Of a stretch of 64,000 nt of DNA, positions 35,879-43,707 are shown in pieces (within the stretch, counting starts at the first letter, position 1; the number at the start of each line of letters is the position of its first letter). The stretch comes from Flavobacteriales bacterium UBA6770 (GTDB lineage: Bacteria > Bacteroidota > Bacteroidia > Flavobacteriales_G > Salibacteraceae), in contig CAJIZH010000003.1 in assembly GCA_905181875.1 (NCBI GenBank), positions 186,001-250,000 on the forward strand, read 5' to 3'. Under the pieces are notes generated by a model. The model saw only the letters and a program-made list of their open reading frames with translations, ran no database searches and had not been told where the DNA came from. The translations under genes were made by a program, and so were the position numbers.

Positions 35879-36459
35879 CCGTGAATATGCTCTGAGGTGC
35901 CTAATTTCGAAATAATTTCAGCCTCAAAATCCAAGAATTCAGCCCAAACTTTTTCAACATCAATAACGCCTTCACCGTATTTTCTCGCAAACTTTAAAAA
36001 TAGTGTATAATGTTCAGCCTCACTTTTCATTAAACCAAAGTAGAATTTCTGCAAGTCTTCATCATTAATATTCTCAGAAAGGACTTTAAAACGTTCACAG
36101 CTTCTAGCTTCAATCATTCCAGCAAATAGTAATCGATAAACCAATGACTTTTTTCTGTCTATTCCCTTTGGAATAAACTGAAAAAGTTGATTAACATATG
36201 CATCCTTTCGCTTCAAGCCTAATTGAAAACCGCGCTCTTTTAATTTCTTAATTACCATTTGGAAATGAGACAACTCCTCCATAGCTAACTCCGACATTGC
36301 CTCGACTAAATCCATATGTTCAGGAAAGTTCACAATCAAGCTAATTGCGGTTGAAGAAGCCTTTTGTTCGCAATAAGCATGATCAATTAGAATTTCTTCA
36401 ATATTCTTCTCCGCAATATTGACCCATCTAGGATCCGTAGGTAATCTTAGTTTCAGCAT
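35875..36459 (-). CDS. miaE: tRNA-(ms2io6A)-hydroxylase
   Basis: 194 aa. The di-iron ferritin-like ligands appear in DHAYCEQKA, EELSHFQMVIKKLKERG and MIEARSCERF...KSEAEHYTLF (ExxH pairs). MiaE hydroxylates the isopentenyl group of ms2i6A37 in tRNA using O2. It is monocistronic and convergent with the CapD-like gene; a TAnnTTTG element lies 19 bases upstream. Confidence 0.9.
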   Translation of the reverse strand: MLKLRLPTDPRWVNIAEKNIEEILIDHAYCEQKASSTAISLIVNFPEHMDLVEAMSELAMEELSHFQMVIKKLKERGFQLGLKRKDAYVNQLFQFIPKGIDRKKSLVYRLLFAGMIEARSCERFKVLSENINDEDLQKFYFGLMKSEAEHYTLFLKFARKYGEGVIDVEKVWAEFLDFEAEIISKLGTSEHIHG

Positions 36460-36478
36460 AAATTATTTAATAGCAGTG

Positions 36479-36486
36479 CAAAATTA
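36479..36486 (-). promoter_or_regulatory. -7 promoter element (TAATTTTG) for miaE
   Basis: The minus strand reads TAATTTTG, matching TAnnTTTG, 19 bases before the miaE ATG at 36459. Confidence 0.4.
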
Positions 36487-36523
36487 GATAACACATTGTA
36501 AAGAATGGCTTTATTTGTAGAAC

Positions 36524-37288
36524 GTGGTAAAAATAATTGCACATCGAGGGGCTTCTGCCTATGCACCAGAAAACACATTAGCATCTTTTCAAAAAGCTAT
36601 TGAGCAAAATGCGGACATTATTGAGCTAGATGTTCGCCCTACACTAGATCAAAAAGTAATTGTTTTTCATGATGCTAAACTGAACCGAACAACTGACAAA
36701 AAAGGTTTTGTACGAATGCATTCCTTCAATGAACTTCAAAAAATAAATGCCGGACGTTGGTTTGGCCTAAAGGAATTCAAAGACGAAACGATTCCGACGT
36801 TTGATGCAGTGCTGCAAAAAACAGAAGGAAAATGCGAGTTACTTGTTGAAATAAAAAGCGAAGGAAGGGTGGTTCGAGTAAATTTTCTCAGAAATTTAAT
36901 GAATTCAATAATCCAAGCCGATGCTAAAGAACGAGTAATTGTTCAATCCTTCGATACGCGAATATTGAACCTCCTTGATAAATATTACACTGGGTTTAGG
37001 TATCAAAAACTCATTATAGTTAAAGTTCCTGGTTTCAAAATCCAACTGGACAAAAGAGTAATGGTCGAGAATATTCTACGTAAAAACCATTATGAATCAA
37101 TTAATGTTGATCACCGTTTTTTGACCAAAAAATTGATCGACAAAATCCATCTAAACCAAAAGCAAGTCTACTGTTGGACAGTAAACGATCGGAGTCGAAT
37201 GAAAAGACTTATTGAATTAGGCGTAGACGGCATTATCACAAACTATCCTGACGTATTGAAATCTGTGATTTCAGATCACATTAAGTAA
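36524..37288 (+). CDS. Glycerophosphodiester phosphodiesterase
   Basis: 254 aa with a GTG start; the only nearby ATG (36505) is out of frame. IIAHRGASAYAPENTLASF is the GDPD signature with the first catalytic His and the metal-binding Glu; ELDVRPTLDQKVIVFHDAKLNRTT is quoted in parts as ELDVRPT and FHDAKLNRTT, with the second catalytic His. CWTVNDRSRMKRLIELGVDG is the C-terminal family motif. It hydrolyses glycerophosphodiesters to glycerol-3-phosphate and an alcohol. No signal peptide is visible, so it is likely cytoplasmic. Confidence 0.9.
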   Translation: MVKIIAHRGASAYAPENTLASFQKAIEQNADIIELDVRPTLDQKVIVFHDAKLNRTTDKKGFVRMHSFNELQKINAGRWFGLKEFKDETIPTFDAVLQKTEGKCELLVEIKSEGRVVRVNFLRNLMNSIIQADAKERVIVQSFDTRILNLLDKYYTGFRYQKLIIVKVPGFKIQLDKRVMVENILRKNHYESINVDHRFLTKKLIDKIHLNQKQVYCWTVNDRSRMKRLIELGVDGIITNYPDVLKSVISDHIK

Positions 37289-37299
37289 GAAAATTAAAA

Positions 37300-37307
37300 T
37301 AATTTTG
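37300..37307 (+). promoter_or_regulatory. -7 promoter element (TAATTTTG) upstream of the OmpH-like gene
   Basis: TAATTTTG matches TAnnTTTG, 35 bases before the ATG at 37343. No clear -33 element. Confidence 0.35.
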
Positions 37308-37342
37308 CCGCCCAATTAATTCTGGAATTTAAAACTATAGCT

Positions 37343-37957
37343 ATGAAAAATATATTGATTGTTTGGAACGTAATATTAACTGGATTAGTGGTGTATTTAT
37401 TCACAATGAAAACAGGAACACTAGAAGCGGAAGTTATCGCAAATGACACTTCTGAGACAAGTGCACAGGCCACTCTTAATGTAACTGGAAATGTGTATTA
37501 CTTAAATACAGACAGTTTATTTAACGGCTTAGTTATGTACAAAGACATGCAAGAAGAGCTAGTAGCAGAGCAATTGCGCTTGAAAAAGAGATATGATAAT
37601 CAACTTGGAAAGCTAGAAGCTGAATACAATGATTTAAAAGAAAGAGCGCCATATATGACTCAAACCCAAGGTGAAGCTGCTCAACAAAAATTAATGCTAA
37701 AGCAACAAGATTTAGGTAAAATGGAAGAATCTCTTGGAAACCAATTGGCCAAAAAAGAATCTGAAATGGTTAAAAAAATCAAGACTTCTCTAGATGTTTA
37801 CCTAGAAGAGATACAAGAAGAGAAAGGCTATCAGTATGTTTTAGGTAAAAGTGAAATTGGTGGAGTTTTACATGCAGACAAACAACTGGATTTAACCAAT
37901 GAGGTAATGGAAGGATTAAACAAAAAATACACGGAAACTAAGCAAGTAAAAAAATGA
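37343..37957 (+). CDS. OmpH/Skp family periplasmic chaperone-like protein
   Basis: 204 aa. One N-terminal hydrophobic segment (about 4-21) serves as signal or anchor. It is followed by VYYLNTDSLFNGLVMYKDMQ, which matches the OmpH start, then a long charged coiled coil (about 65-150) and a short C-terminal beta part (YQYVLGKSEIGGVLHADKQL). This is the Skp layout of a trimeric tentacle chaperone for outer-membrane proteins. It overlaps the next gene as ATGA. Confidence 0.8.
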   Translation: MKNILIVWNVILTGLVVYLFTMKTGTLEAEVIANDTSETSAQATLNVTGNVYYLNTDSLFNGLVMYKDMQEELVAEQLRLKKRYDNQLGKLEAEYNDLKERAPYMTQTQGEAAQQKLMLKQQDLGKMEESLGNQLAKKESEMVKKIKTSLDVYLEEIQEEKGYQYVLGKSEIGGVLHADKQLDLTNEVMEGLNKKYTETKQVKK

Positions 37958-38514
37958 TTATAGCACTCCAAAAAAAGAAAGAAAATATAGTAGAATATCT
38001 TCTTTACATGTTCAATATAGAAGGAATGCTTCGAACTATGAATTTCGACATGGCCGAAATTGAATCTGGACTAGTTGCTCAATACGCTGTTAACGAAGCT
38101 AAAAAAGAAGAGATTAGAAATTGGTATTCTGGTATCATTAAAGAAATGCGTTCTTCTGATTTATTAGAAAAAGGTCACTTAGAAGATCTGCATGAAATAA
38201 TTACTGAACTCAACTTATTGCACAGCACTCTTCTTACATTATATCAAGACGAACATTACATAAAGCTTAACGAGAAAGCCAGTGAAGCCATTGAAGATTT
38301 GATAAATAAATCTGGGAACAAAAACATTGGTCCAATTGAAGCAGCAACAAATGGTCTTTTCGGGTTATTATTACTTCGAATGACCAACAAAGAAATTAGC
38401 CCAGCAACAGAAGCTGCATTTACAAATATTTCAGAATTATTGGCGGTACTTGCCCATCGGTACAATGAAATGAAAGCTGGTACTTTGGGGTTATCTAAGC
38501 ATCAGAAAAATTAA
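37954..38514 (+). CDS. DUF4924 family protein
   Basis: 186 aa, alpha-helical and soluble, with no catalytic motif that I can see. MIIALQKKKENIVEYLLYMF and the later LNLLHSTLLTLYQD match the DUF4924 family as I recall it, known only from Bacteroidota. It is coupled to the OmpH-like gene by an ATGA overlap, so a link to envelope biogenesis is possible but unproven. Confidence 0.7.
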   Translation: MIIALQKKKENIVEYLLYMFNIEGMLRTMNFDMAEIESGLVAQYAVNEAKKEEIRNWYSGIIKEMRSSDLLEKGHLEDLHEIITELNLLHSTLLTLYQDEHYIKLNEKASEAIEDLINKSGNKNIGPIEAATNGLFGLLLLRMTNKEISPATEAAFTNISELLAVLAHRYNEMKAGTLGLSKHQKN

Positions 38515-38683
38515 TTGCCTAAATTCTACTAGGTAAACTGAGATAGCATACCATTCTGCTAGCAAGCAAAAGTTAACTGTAACTTGATCGATTTTATTTT
38601 TTATAATTGTTTAATTTTAACCAAAATAAACACTTAATTTACCTAAAATCAGCTTATTAACTCTTGTTTTAATTTCCTGTTAA

Positions 38684-39090
38684 AATGAACAATATGCCAA
38701 CCAAGTTATTATCGATTCAAGTTTTAGTGATTATGCAAATACCTACACTTCGGGTTTAATGGGAAGCAAGTCAACTATTAAAATAGTTTTGACTCAACCA
38801 CAAGCTGGAATTACTCGGGGAAAAATTTTAAAAGAAGGATTTGAAACTATAAATCTTGTCTTTGTAATTATTAAGAAAAGTTTATTCGTGTCCTTTGAAT
38901 GACTCAAAACCGTTGACTTAAAATACCTTTCAAAACAAGAATTATTTGGAACAAATAGAACCAGCAATTTTGCTAAAGAAAAAGATGTCGAATTATGTCT
39001 TTTTGCAAAACAGGAAGGACTTATGGATATCATTTTTGAAGTTGACAAAATAGAATTTGACAAGAGTGTACTATTACAAACAAAGAAAGG
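38684..39090 (+). pseudogene. Decayed N-terminal fragment of an alpha-2-macroglobulin-like protein
   Basis: A plus-strand frame with no start codon reads SSFSDYANTYTSGLMGSKST then IKIVLTQPQAG and ILKEGFETI, hits TGA at 38899-38901, and continues in the same frame with LKTVDLKYLSKQELFG and FAKEKDVELCLFAKQEG. The order and wording recall the first MG-type domains of large Bacteroidota alpha-2-macroglobulin lipoproteins, with an internal stretch deleted. No full-length gene follows, as the frame runs into a terminator and tRNA-His. The 38517-39124 interval otherwise holds no gene. The family assignment is from memory and tentative. Confidence 0.4.
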
Positions 39091-39117
39091 GATTCAATTT
39101 CTTGAATCCCTTTCTTT
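39082..39117 (-). terminator. Terminator after tRNA-His
   Basis: A perfect 16-bp inverted repeat: AAAGAAAGGGATTCAA (39082-39097), TTTC loop, TTGAATCCCTTTCTTT (39102-39117). On the minus strand it lies 8 bases beyond the tRNA 3' end and its right arm ends in TTTCTTT, so it can terminate the tRNA transcript; it could also act on the plus strand. Confidence 0.75.
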
Positions 39118-39124
39118 AATTATG

Positions 39125-39199
39125 GGTGGAAGATCGGTCTCGAACCGACGACCCTCGGTACCACAAACCGATGCTCTAACCAACTGAGCTACAACCACC
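39125..39199 (-). tRNA. tRNA-His (GTG anticodon)
   Basis: The minus strand folds as a cloverleaf: D arm GCTC/GAGC, anticodon stem TCGGT/ACCGA enclosing TTGTGGT with anticodon GTG, and T arm GTCGG/CCGAT with loop TTCGAGA. An extra 5' G (G-1) opposes the discriminator C73, the identity feature of tRNA-His. CCA is not encoded. The acceptor stem GTGGTTG/CTTCCAC has two adjacent U-U mismatches (5-68 and 6-67), which is unusual. Confidence 0.92.
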
Positions 39200-39272
39200 A
39201 TTTTCTGGGCGGCAAATGTAAAATAAATTCTTTCTGAATTTCAAAATCTATCAGCAATAAAAACCAAATTCT

Positions 39273-39280
39273 TAGGTTTG
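39273..39280 (+). promoter_or_regulatory. -7 promoter element (TAGGTTTG) for the 39.3-43.6 kb glycan genes
   Basis: TAGGTTTG matches TAnnTTTG, 19 bases before the ATG at 39300. Confidence 0.4.
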
Positions 39281-39299
39281 TGGAGAATCTCCTCAAGAA

Positions 39300-40433
39300 A
39301 TGAGTAAAACACTTAAAATACTAGCATTAGCTAGTTGGTACCCAAATAGCAAAGATCCACAACTGGGGGTTTTTGTTAAACATCAACTGTGTGCTATTGG
39401 TTCTAAGCACAAAGTGATTTTACATACACTTGAAGCTCAGGTAAATAATAAAGAAAAGAAGTGCTCAATCAATGGAGGTTTTACACACATTTCACATTAC
39501 TATACACCGACTAATTCTTTCGTAAAGCCTATGCAATGGTATATCGCTTGGAAGGAAATACTACAATCTCTTGAAAACGAGAAATTTGATTTAATTCATA
39601 CTCATGTAGCATTTCCAATAGGAATTATAGCCCTTCATGCAAAAAAGAGACTAAACATTCCTCTTATTTTGAGCGAGCATTGGTCCGGGTATGGCTCAAA
39701 TCAAGAATACAGCGGTTGGCTAAGGAAAAAAATTACAAAATCGTTAATTAATTCCTCCACTTCCGTTGTTGTAAACTCGAACTACCTTCGAGGACTAATG
39801 GAAAACCAAAATTTAGTTTCCAAATACTTCACTGTACCCAACATAGTTAGCTTTAGTAAAGAGGAAAAAACTAAGAATGAGCTGCCCTCAGGTAAGTTTG
39901 TTTTTATGAATATTGCCGACCACATTGACTCTGACAAGAACATCTCTGGACTATTAGAAGCTTTTTCTCAAGTTAAAAAAACCAATTCGAATATTATTCT
40001 TGTTCAAATAGGAGATGGACCAGACAACAATATGCTTCGCTATAAGGCTAAGAACTTAGGAATGGAGAAGGATATCATTTGGAAAGGTCGATTGTCTAAC
40101 GAAGAAGTTCTAAAGGAAATCAATCACTGCGATGTTGGTGTAATAAATAGTAATCAGGAAACTTTTTCAATCGTTGCTTTTGAATTTTTAGCAGCTAAAA
40201 AACCAATAATCATAACCGATTGCGGTGGTCCTATTGAGCACTTGCCTTACGATTTTGGAATTAAAATTCCCGTAAACAATAAAATCGAACTGGCAAAAGC
40301 AATTGACAGAATCAGAAAAGGTAAACAAACAATAAATATTGAAAAAAGTGCTATTGAGGTGCGGGAGAAGTTTTCGCAATCTTCGTTTATAAATAAAGTT
40401 GAAATAGCTTACCAACATGCCCTAGATCAATGA
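39300..40433 (+). CDS. Glycosyltransferase family 4 protein
   Basis: 377 aa, GT-B fold. The acceptor domain has ILALASWYPNSKDPQLGVFV and LIHTHVAFPIGIIAL. The donor domain has VNIADHI-like FMNIADHIDSDKNISGLLEAF, LVQIGDGPDNNML, WKGRLSNEEV and FSIVAFEFLAAKKPIIITD with the E-x7-E-type sugar-nucleotide site. It is first in a three-gene glycan cluster with a flippase (ATGA overlap) and an amidotransferase. It should act on a lipid-linked glycan; donor and acceptor are unknown. Confidence 0.88.
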   Translation: MSKTLKILALASWYPNSKDPQLGVFVKHQLCAIGSKHKVILHTLEAQVNNKEKKCSINGGFTHISHYYTPTNSFVKPMQWYIAWKEILQSLENEKFDLIHTHVAFPIGIIALHAKKRLNIPLILSEHWSGYGSNQEYSGWLRKKITKSLINSSTSVVVNSNYLRGLMENQNLVSKYFTVPNIVSFSKEEKTKNELPSGKFVFMNIADHIDSDKNISGLLEAFSQVKKTNSNIILVQIGDGPDNNMLRYKAKNLGMEKDIIWKGRLSNEEVLKEINHCDVGVINSNQETFSIVAFEFLAAKKPIIITDCGGPIEHLPYDFGIKIPVNNKIELAKAIDRIRKGKQTINIEKSAIEVREKFSQSSFINKVEIAYQHALDQ

Positions 40434-41698
40434 TTAATAAAATTATTGGAACGGCTTTTTCTAGAGGACTAATGGCGATTTTCGGCCTACTCACTCTCAT
40501 TCTAAATACTCGCTACTTAGGTGCTGGAAAATTAGGAGAATTGGCTGTATACATCATCACTATTACTCTTATGGTCCAAGTATCCGAATTTATCGGTGGT
40601 CCTTCTTTGGTTTACCTTCAAAAGAAATTTTCAACGCTTCAAATTTTAACTGTTTCTCATTTATGGTCCATTACCATTGCATTACTGACATTTTTATTTC
40701 TGTTTCTTTTTAATGAAAACTTCAACTTCCCCTTTCTGCTTCTTGCTGTAATAATTCTTATTCAAGCCGCCAATCATACTCATTTGCATTTATTAGTAGG
40801 CAAGGAAATGATTTACGGCTATAACTTATCGTCCATAATGCAATCCACGATTATGGTATCTGGTATTTTTATCTCTTACCAAATACTTGGCGCGACCGAA
40901 ATTACAGACTATTTGCATGTTTATCTGATAGGGCAGATTGTTATGTTGTTTTTCACAATCTGGTTTGTTTCAAAAATTTCAGAATCTAATAAACCAATCA
41001 GCTCAAATTGGCAAATGATAAAAGAGACATTTAATTATGGAGCTATTATACAAGGAACTAACTTGCTCCAATTTGGCGTTTATCGATTCAATTATTTAAT
41101 CTTGGAATCCTTTACATCGTTTAGCAACCTTGGCATCTATTCGGTCGGAAATCAACTTAGTGAGAAAGTGCTTATTCCCGGAAACGCAATGAGCACCATA
41201 CAATACTCTAGAATTGCCAACTCTGAGGAAAAAGAAAAGTCCATCGACCTCACCATTAGCATGATTTTCATTAGTTCAATGGTAACTCTATTTGCAATTA
41301 TTGGATTGCTCATCATTCCACAATCTATAATTTCACTGATTCTTGGAGTGGAATTTAGTTCTATAAAAAGCCTATTCTTTTATTTAGTTCCTGGTGTGTT
41401 TTTCATGTCTGTTTCAACGATATTCAGTCATTATTTTGCTGGCTTAGCTTTGTATAAATATAATTTCCTTACTAGTGGATTAGGGTTAATTTTAAGTTTG
41501 CTATTAAGTCTATTATTGATTCCTGTTTTTAATCTCGAAGGAGCTGCCATTACTACTTCAATAGTTTTTACTTTTCAAACTGTATTTCAAATAATAATGT
41601 TCAAAAAAGAGACGGATTTGAGCTGGAATTCAATGATTGGAAAATTTATTCATACTTCCTTCGATATAAAGAACACACTTCTAAAAAGAATTTGGTAA
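40430..41698 (+). CDS. Polysaccharide/oligosaccharide flippase (Wzx/MATE-like)
   Basis: 422 aa with about 12 to 14 hydrophobic segments. The N-terminus IGTAFSRGLMAIFGLLTLIL and NTRYLGAGKLGELAVYIITI fits the MurJ/Wzx polysaccharide-export superfamily. It probably moves lipid-linked glycan units across the inner membrane. ATGA overlap with the glycosyltransferase before it; its last base is the first base of the next ATG. Confidence 0.82.
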   Translation: MINKIIGTAFSRGLMAIFGLLTLILNTRYLGAGKLGELAVYIITITLMVQVSEFIGGPSLVYLQKKFSTLQILTVSHLWSITIALLTFLFLFLFNENFNFPFLLLAVIILIQAANHTHLHLLVGKEMIYGYNLSSIMQSTIMVSGIFISYQILGATEITDYLHVYLIGQIVMLFFTIWFVSKISESNKPISSNWQMIKETFNYGAIIQGTNLLQFGVYRFNYLILESFTSFSNLGIYSVGNQLSEKVLIPGNAMSTIQYSRIANSEEKEKSIDLTISMIFISSMVTLFAIIGLLIIPQSIISLILGVEFSSIKSLFFYLVPGVFFMSVSTIFSHYFAGLALYKYNFLTSGLGLILSLLLSLLLIPVFNLEGAAITTSIVFTFQTVFQIIMFKKETDLSWNSMIGKFIHTSFDIKNTLLKRIW

Positions 41699-43588
41699 TG
41701 TGTGGTATAAGTGGTGTAATTTCTTCTTCAAACCTTAGCGCCATTCAAATGAGCAATGAGTTGCATCAGATGAATGAGCTTATTAAACACCGTGGACCTG
41801 ATAATGAAGGAATTACAGTATTTAGTGAAGTAGGAAATCCAATTCCCAATGACTCAGATCAAAATGCCGCCTTTGGTTTTGGTCATAGACGGCTCTCAAT
41901 AATTGACCTTACGCCAGAAGCAAATCAACCCATGTTTGATTCCAAAGAAGATTTCTGCATTTCTTACAATGGTGAAATTTTCAACTACATCGAAATTCGC
42001 AATGAACTCATTTCTAAAGGTCATTCTTTTCAAACCCAATCCGATACGGAGGTCTTAGTTAAGGGCTATGCCGAATGGGGCAGCGACTTATACGCTAAAC
42101 TGGAGGGAATGTGGGCTTTTGCTCTTTTCTCAAAAAAGGAACAAAAAATCATCCTTAGTAGAGATCGAACAGGAGTTAAGCCTTTATTTTATACTTCTAA
42201 GAAAAATGAAATTCGTTTTGCTTCAGAAATTAAGGCTTTGTTGCCATTTACAGACAATAGCATAAACACCGATTCATACTCTAAATTCATAATCGAAAAT
42301 AAATTTGATTTTGGTTCAAACACCTTCTTCAACTCGATAAACGAAATTGAATCTGGAACTGAATTAATTATTGACTTAGTAACTCTCAAGTCAGAACAGA
42401 ACCGATATTTTGATCCGATTACAACCTTTTTATCTCAGAAAGTATCAACGACAAAAAACGCTGATCAATTGAGTGAAGAATTGTATGCCATATTATCACA
42501 TGCCATTAAAATCCATTCAAGATCTGATGTTGCCGTTGGATCCTGTTTGAGTGGTGGATTGGATAGCTCTACGATTGTTTCTTTTTTAAGAAAGTTAAAT
42601 CCAAAAATTTCGATTCCAGTTTTTTCAGCAATTTTTCCTGGAGAAATAATGGATGAATCATCGTTAATATCTGATTCTGTTTCGAAACATAACCTTGAAT
42701 GGGAATCAATTTATCCAAACGGGAAAGAACTTACCCAAACACTTGAAGACATATCGTTCACTCAAGAATTTCCACTAATATCTACCAGTACATTCGCTCA
42801 GTATGAAGTTATGAAAACAGCGAAAAAGAAAGGTATCAAGGTTTTGGTGAATGGTCAAGGTGCGGATGAGTTACTAGGAGGTTATTATAAGCATGGTCAG
42901 TTTCAGCAGCTAAAAGCATTGCAAACTCTAAATTTAAAAAATGCAATAAATGGCCCTTCTAACGCTAAACAGCTATTAAAGGAACTAGGAAAAAACGTGT
43001 TAACTGGTGCTCCTAATTTAAAAAAATCATTGCTTTTTAATTTAAAGAATGATGTCAAGTTTTTATCCCCTAATATCCTTTCTCAGTTCGACTTCTCATC
43101 AAAAACTACCCCCAAAACATTAAATGAATTCCTGATAAGAGATTATTATCAAGGTTTTCTTACTGGACTTTTACGAGCAGAAGATAGGAATAGTATGCGA
43201 TTTTCGATTGAAACTCGAGTTCCTTTTGCAAGCAGCCACGCACTTGCAACATGGGCATTTTCATTACCGTCAAACCTCAAATACAATGATTCAACCAACA
43301 AACCTCTACTCCGAAACCTTCTTACAAAACATGATTTAATTCCTAAATCTGTATTAGACAAGCAGGTTAAACTAGGTTTTAGCACCCCCATGAATAGTTG
43401 GATATCGAGAATCTGAAGACGAGCTGATAGACTATATCGACTATATTCCAAAAGAATTATTAAATAAAAATGATTTGAAAAATCATCTTTCCAAATCAAT
43501 CTCCAAAAATGCTAATACCTCAGAAGAGCAGCCTGAGGTTTTTAAGTGGATTTCACTTGGAAGCTGGTTCAAAGTTTTCAAAACCTAA
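41698..43588 (+). CDS. asnB: Asparagine synthase (glutamine-hydrolysing) family protein, frameshifted
   Basis: ATG at 41698 puts the nucleophile at Cys2 (MCGISGVIS). The class II glutaminase domain has HRGPDNEG, YNGEIFNYIE and QSDTEVLVKG; the ATP-PPi domain has CLSGGLDSSTIV (Ser285-Ser291) and VNGQGADELLGGYY. The reading frame stops at TGA 43414-43416 after SWISRI. The +1 frame continues from about 43409 with ESEDELIDYIDYIPKELL to FKVFKT and TAA at 43588, restoring the expected length of about 630 aa. So the last ~58 residues are displaced by one extra base. In a glycan cluster such enzymes often amidate sugar carboxyl groups (WbpS-like). It is either a sequencing error or a damaged gene. Confidence 0.85.
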
Positions 43589-43627
43589 AAACTTATCCCA
43601 ACCTCTTATTAATTGTACCTGTCTTTG

Positions 43628-43658
43628 TTGGCAAGTCAATATCTATTAATTAACTTTG
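43628..43658 (+). promoter_or_regulatory. Promoter for the Asp-box surface protein
   Basis: TTG at 43628-43630 (or TTTG at 43624-43627) and TAACTTTG at 43651-43658 have 20-23 bases between them, a good Bacteroidota pair. The leader before the ATG at 43708 would be about 43 bases. Confidence 0.55.
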
Positions 43659-43707
43659 GGCAAAATTTTCAATATTCAGATAATAATTTTTTAATAAATC
43701 ACAGACT

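Noticed and set aside
37264..37280. TGTGA-N7-TCACA, a CRP-site-like palindrome
   Set aside because: It lies in the last codons of the GDPD gene, the spacing is one base too long, and Bacteroidota do not use this consensus as far as I know.
38794..39063. Minus-strand 89-aa open frame in the 38.5-39.1 kb gap
   Set aside because: It is antisense to the better-supported plus-strand relic, has serine/phenylalanine-rich low-quality sequence and no start context.
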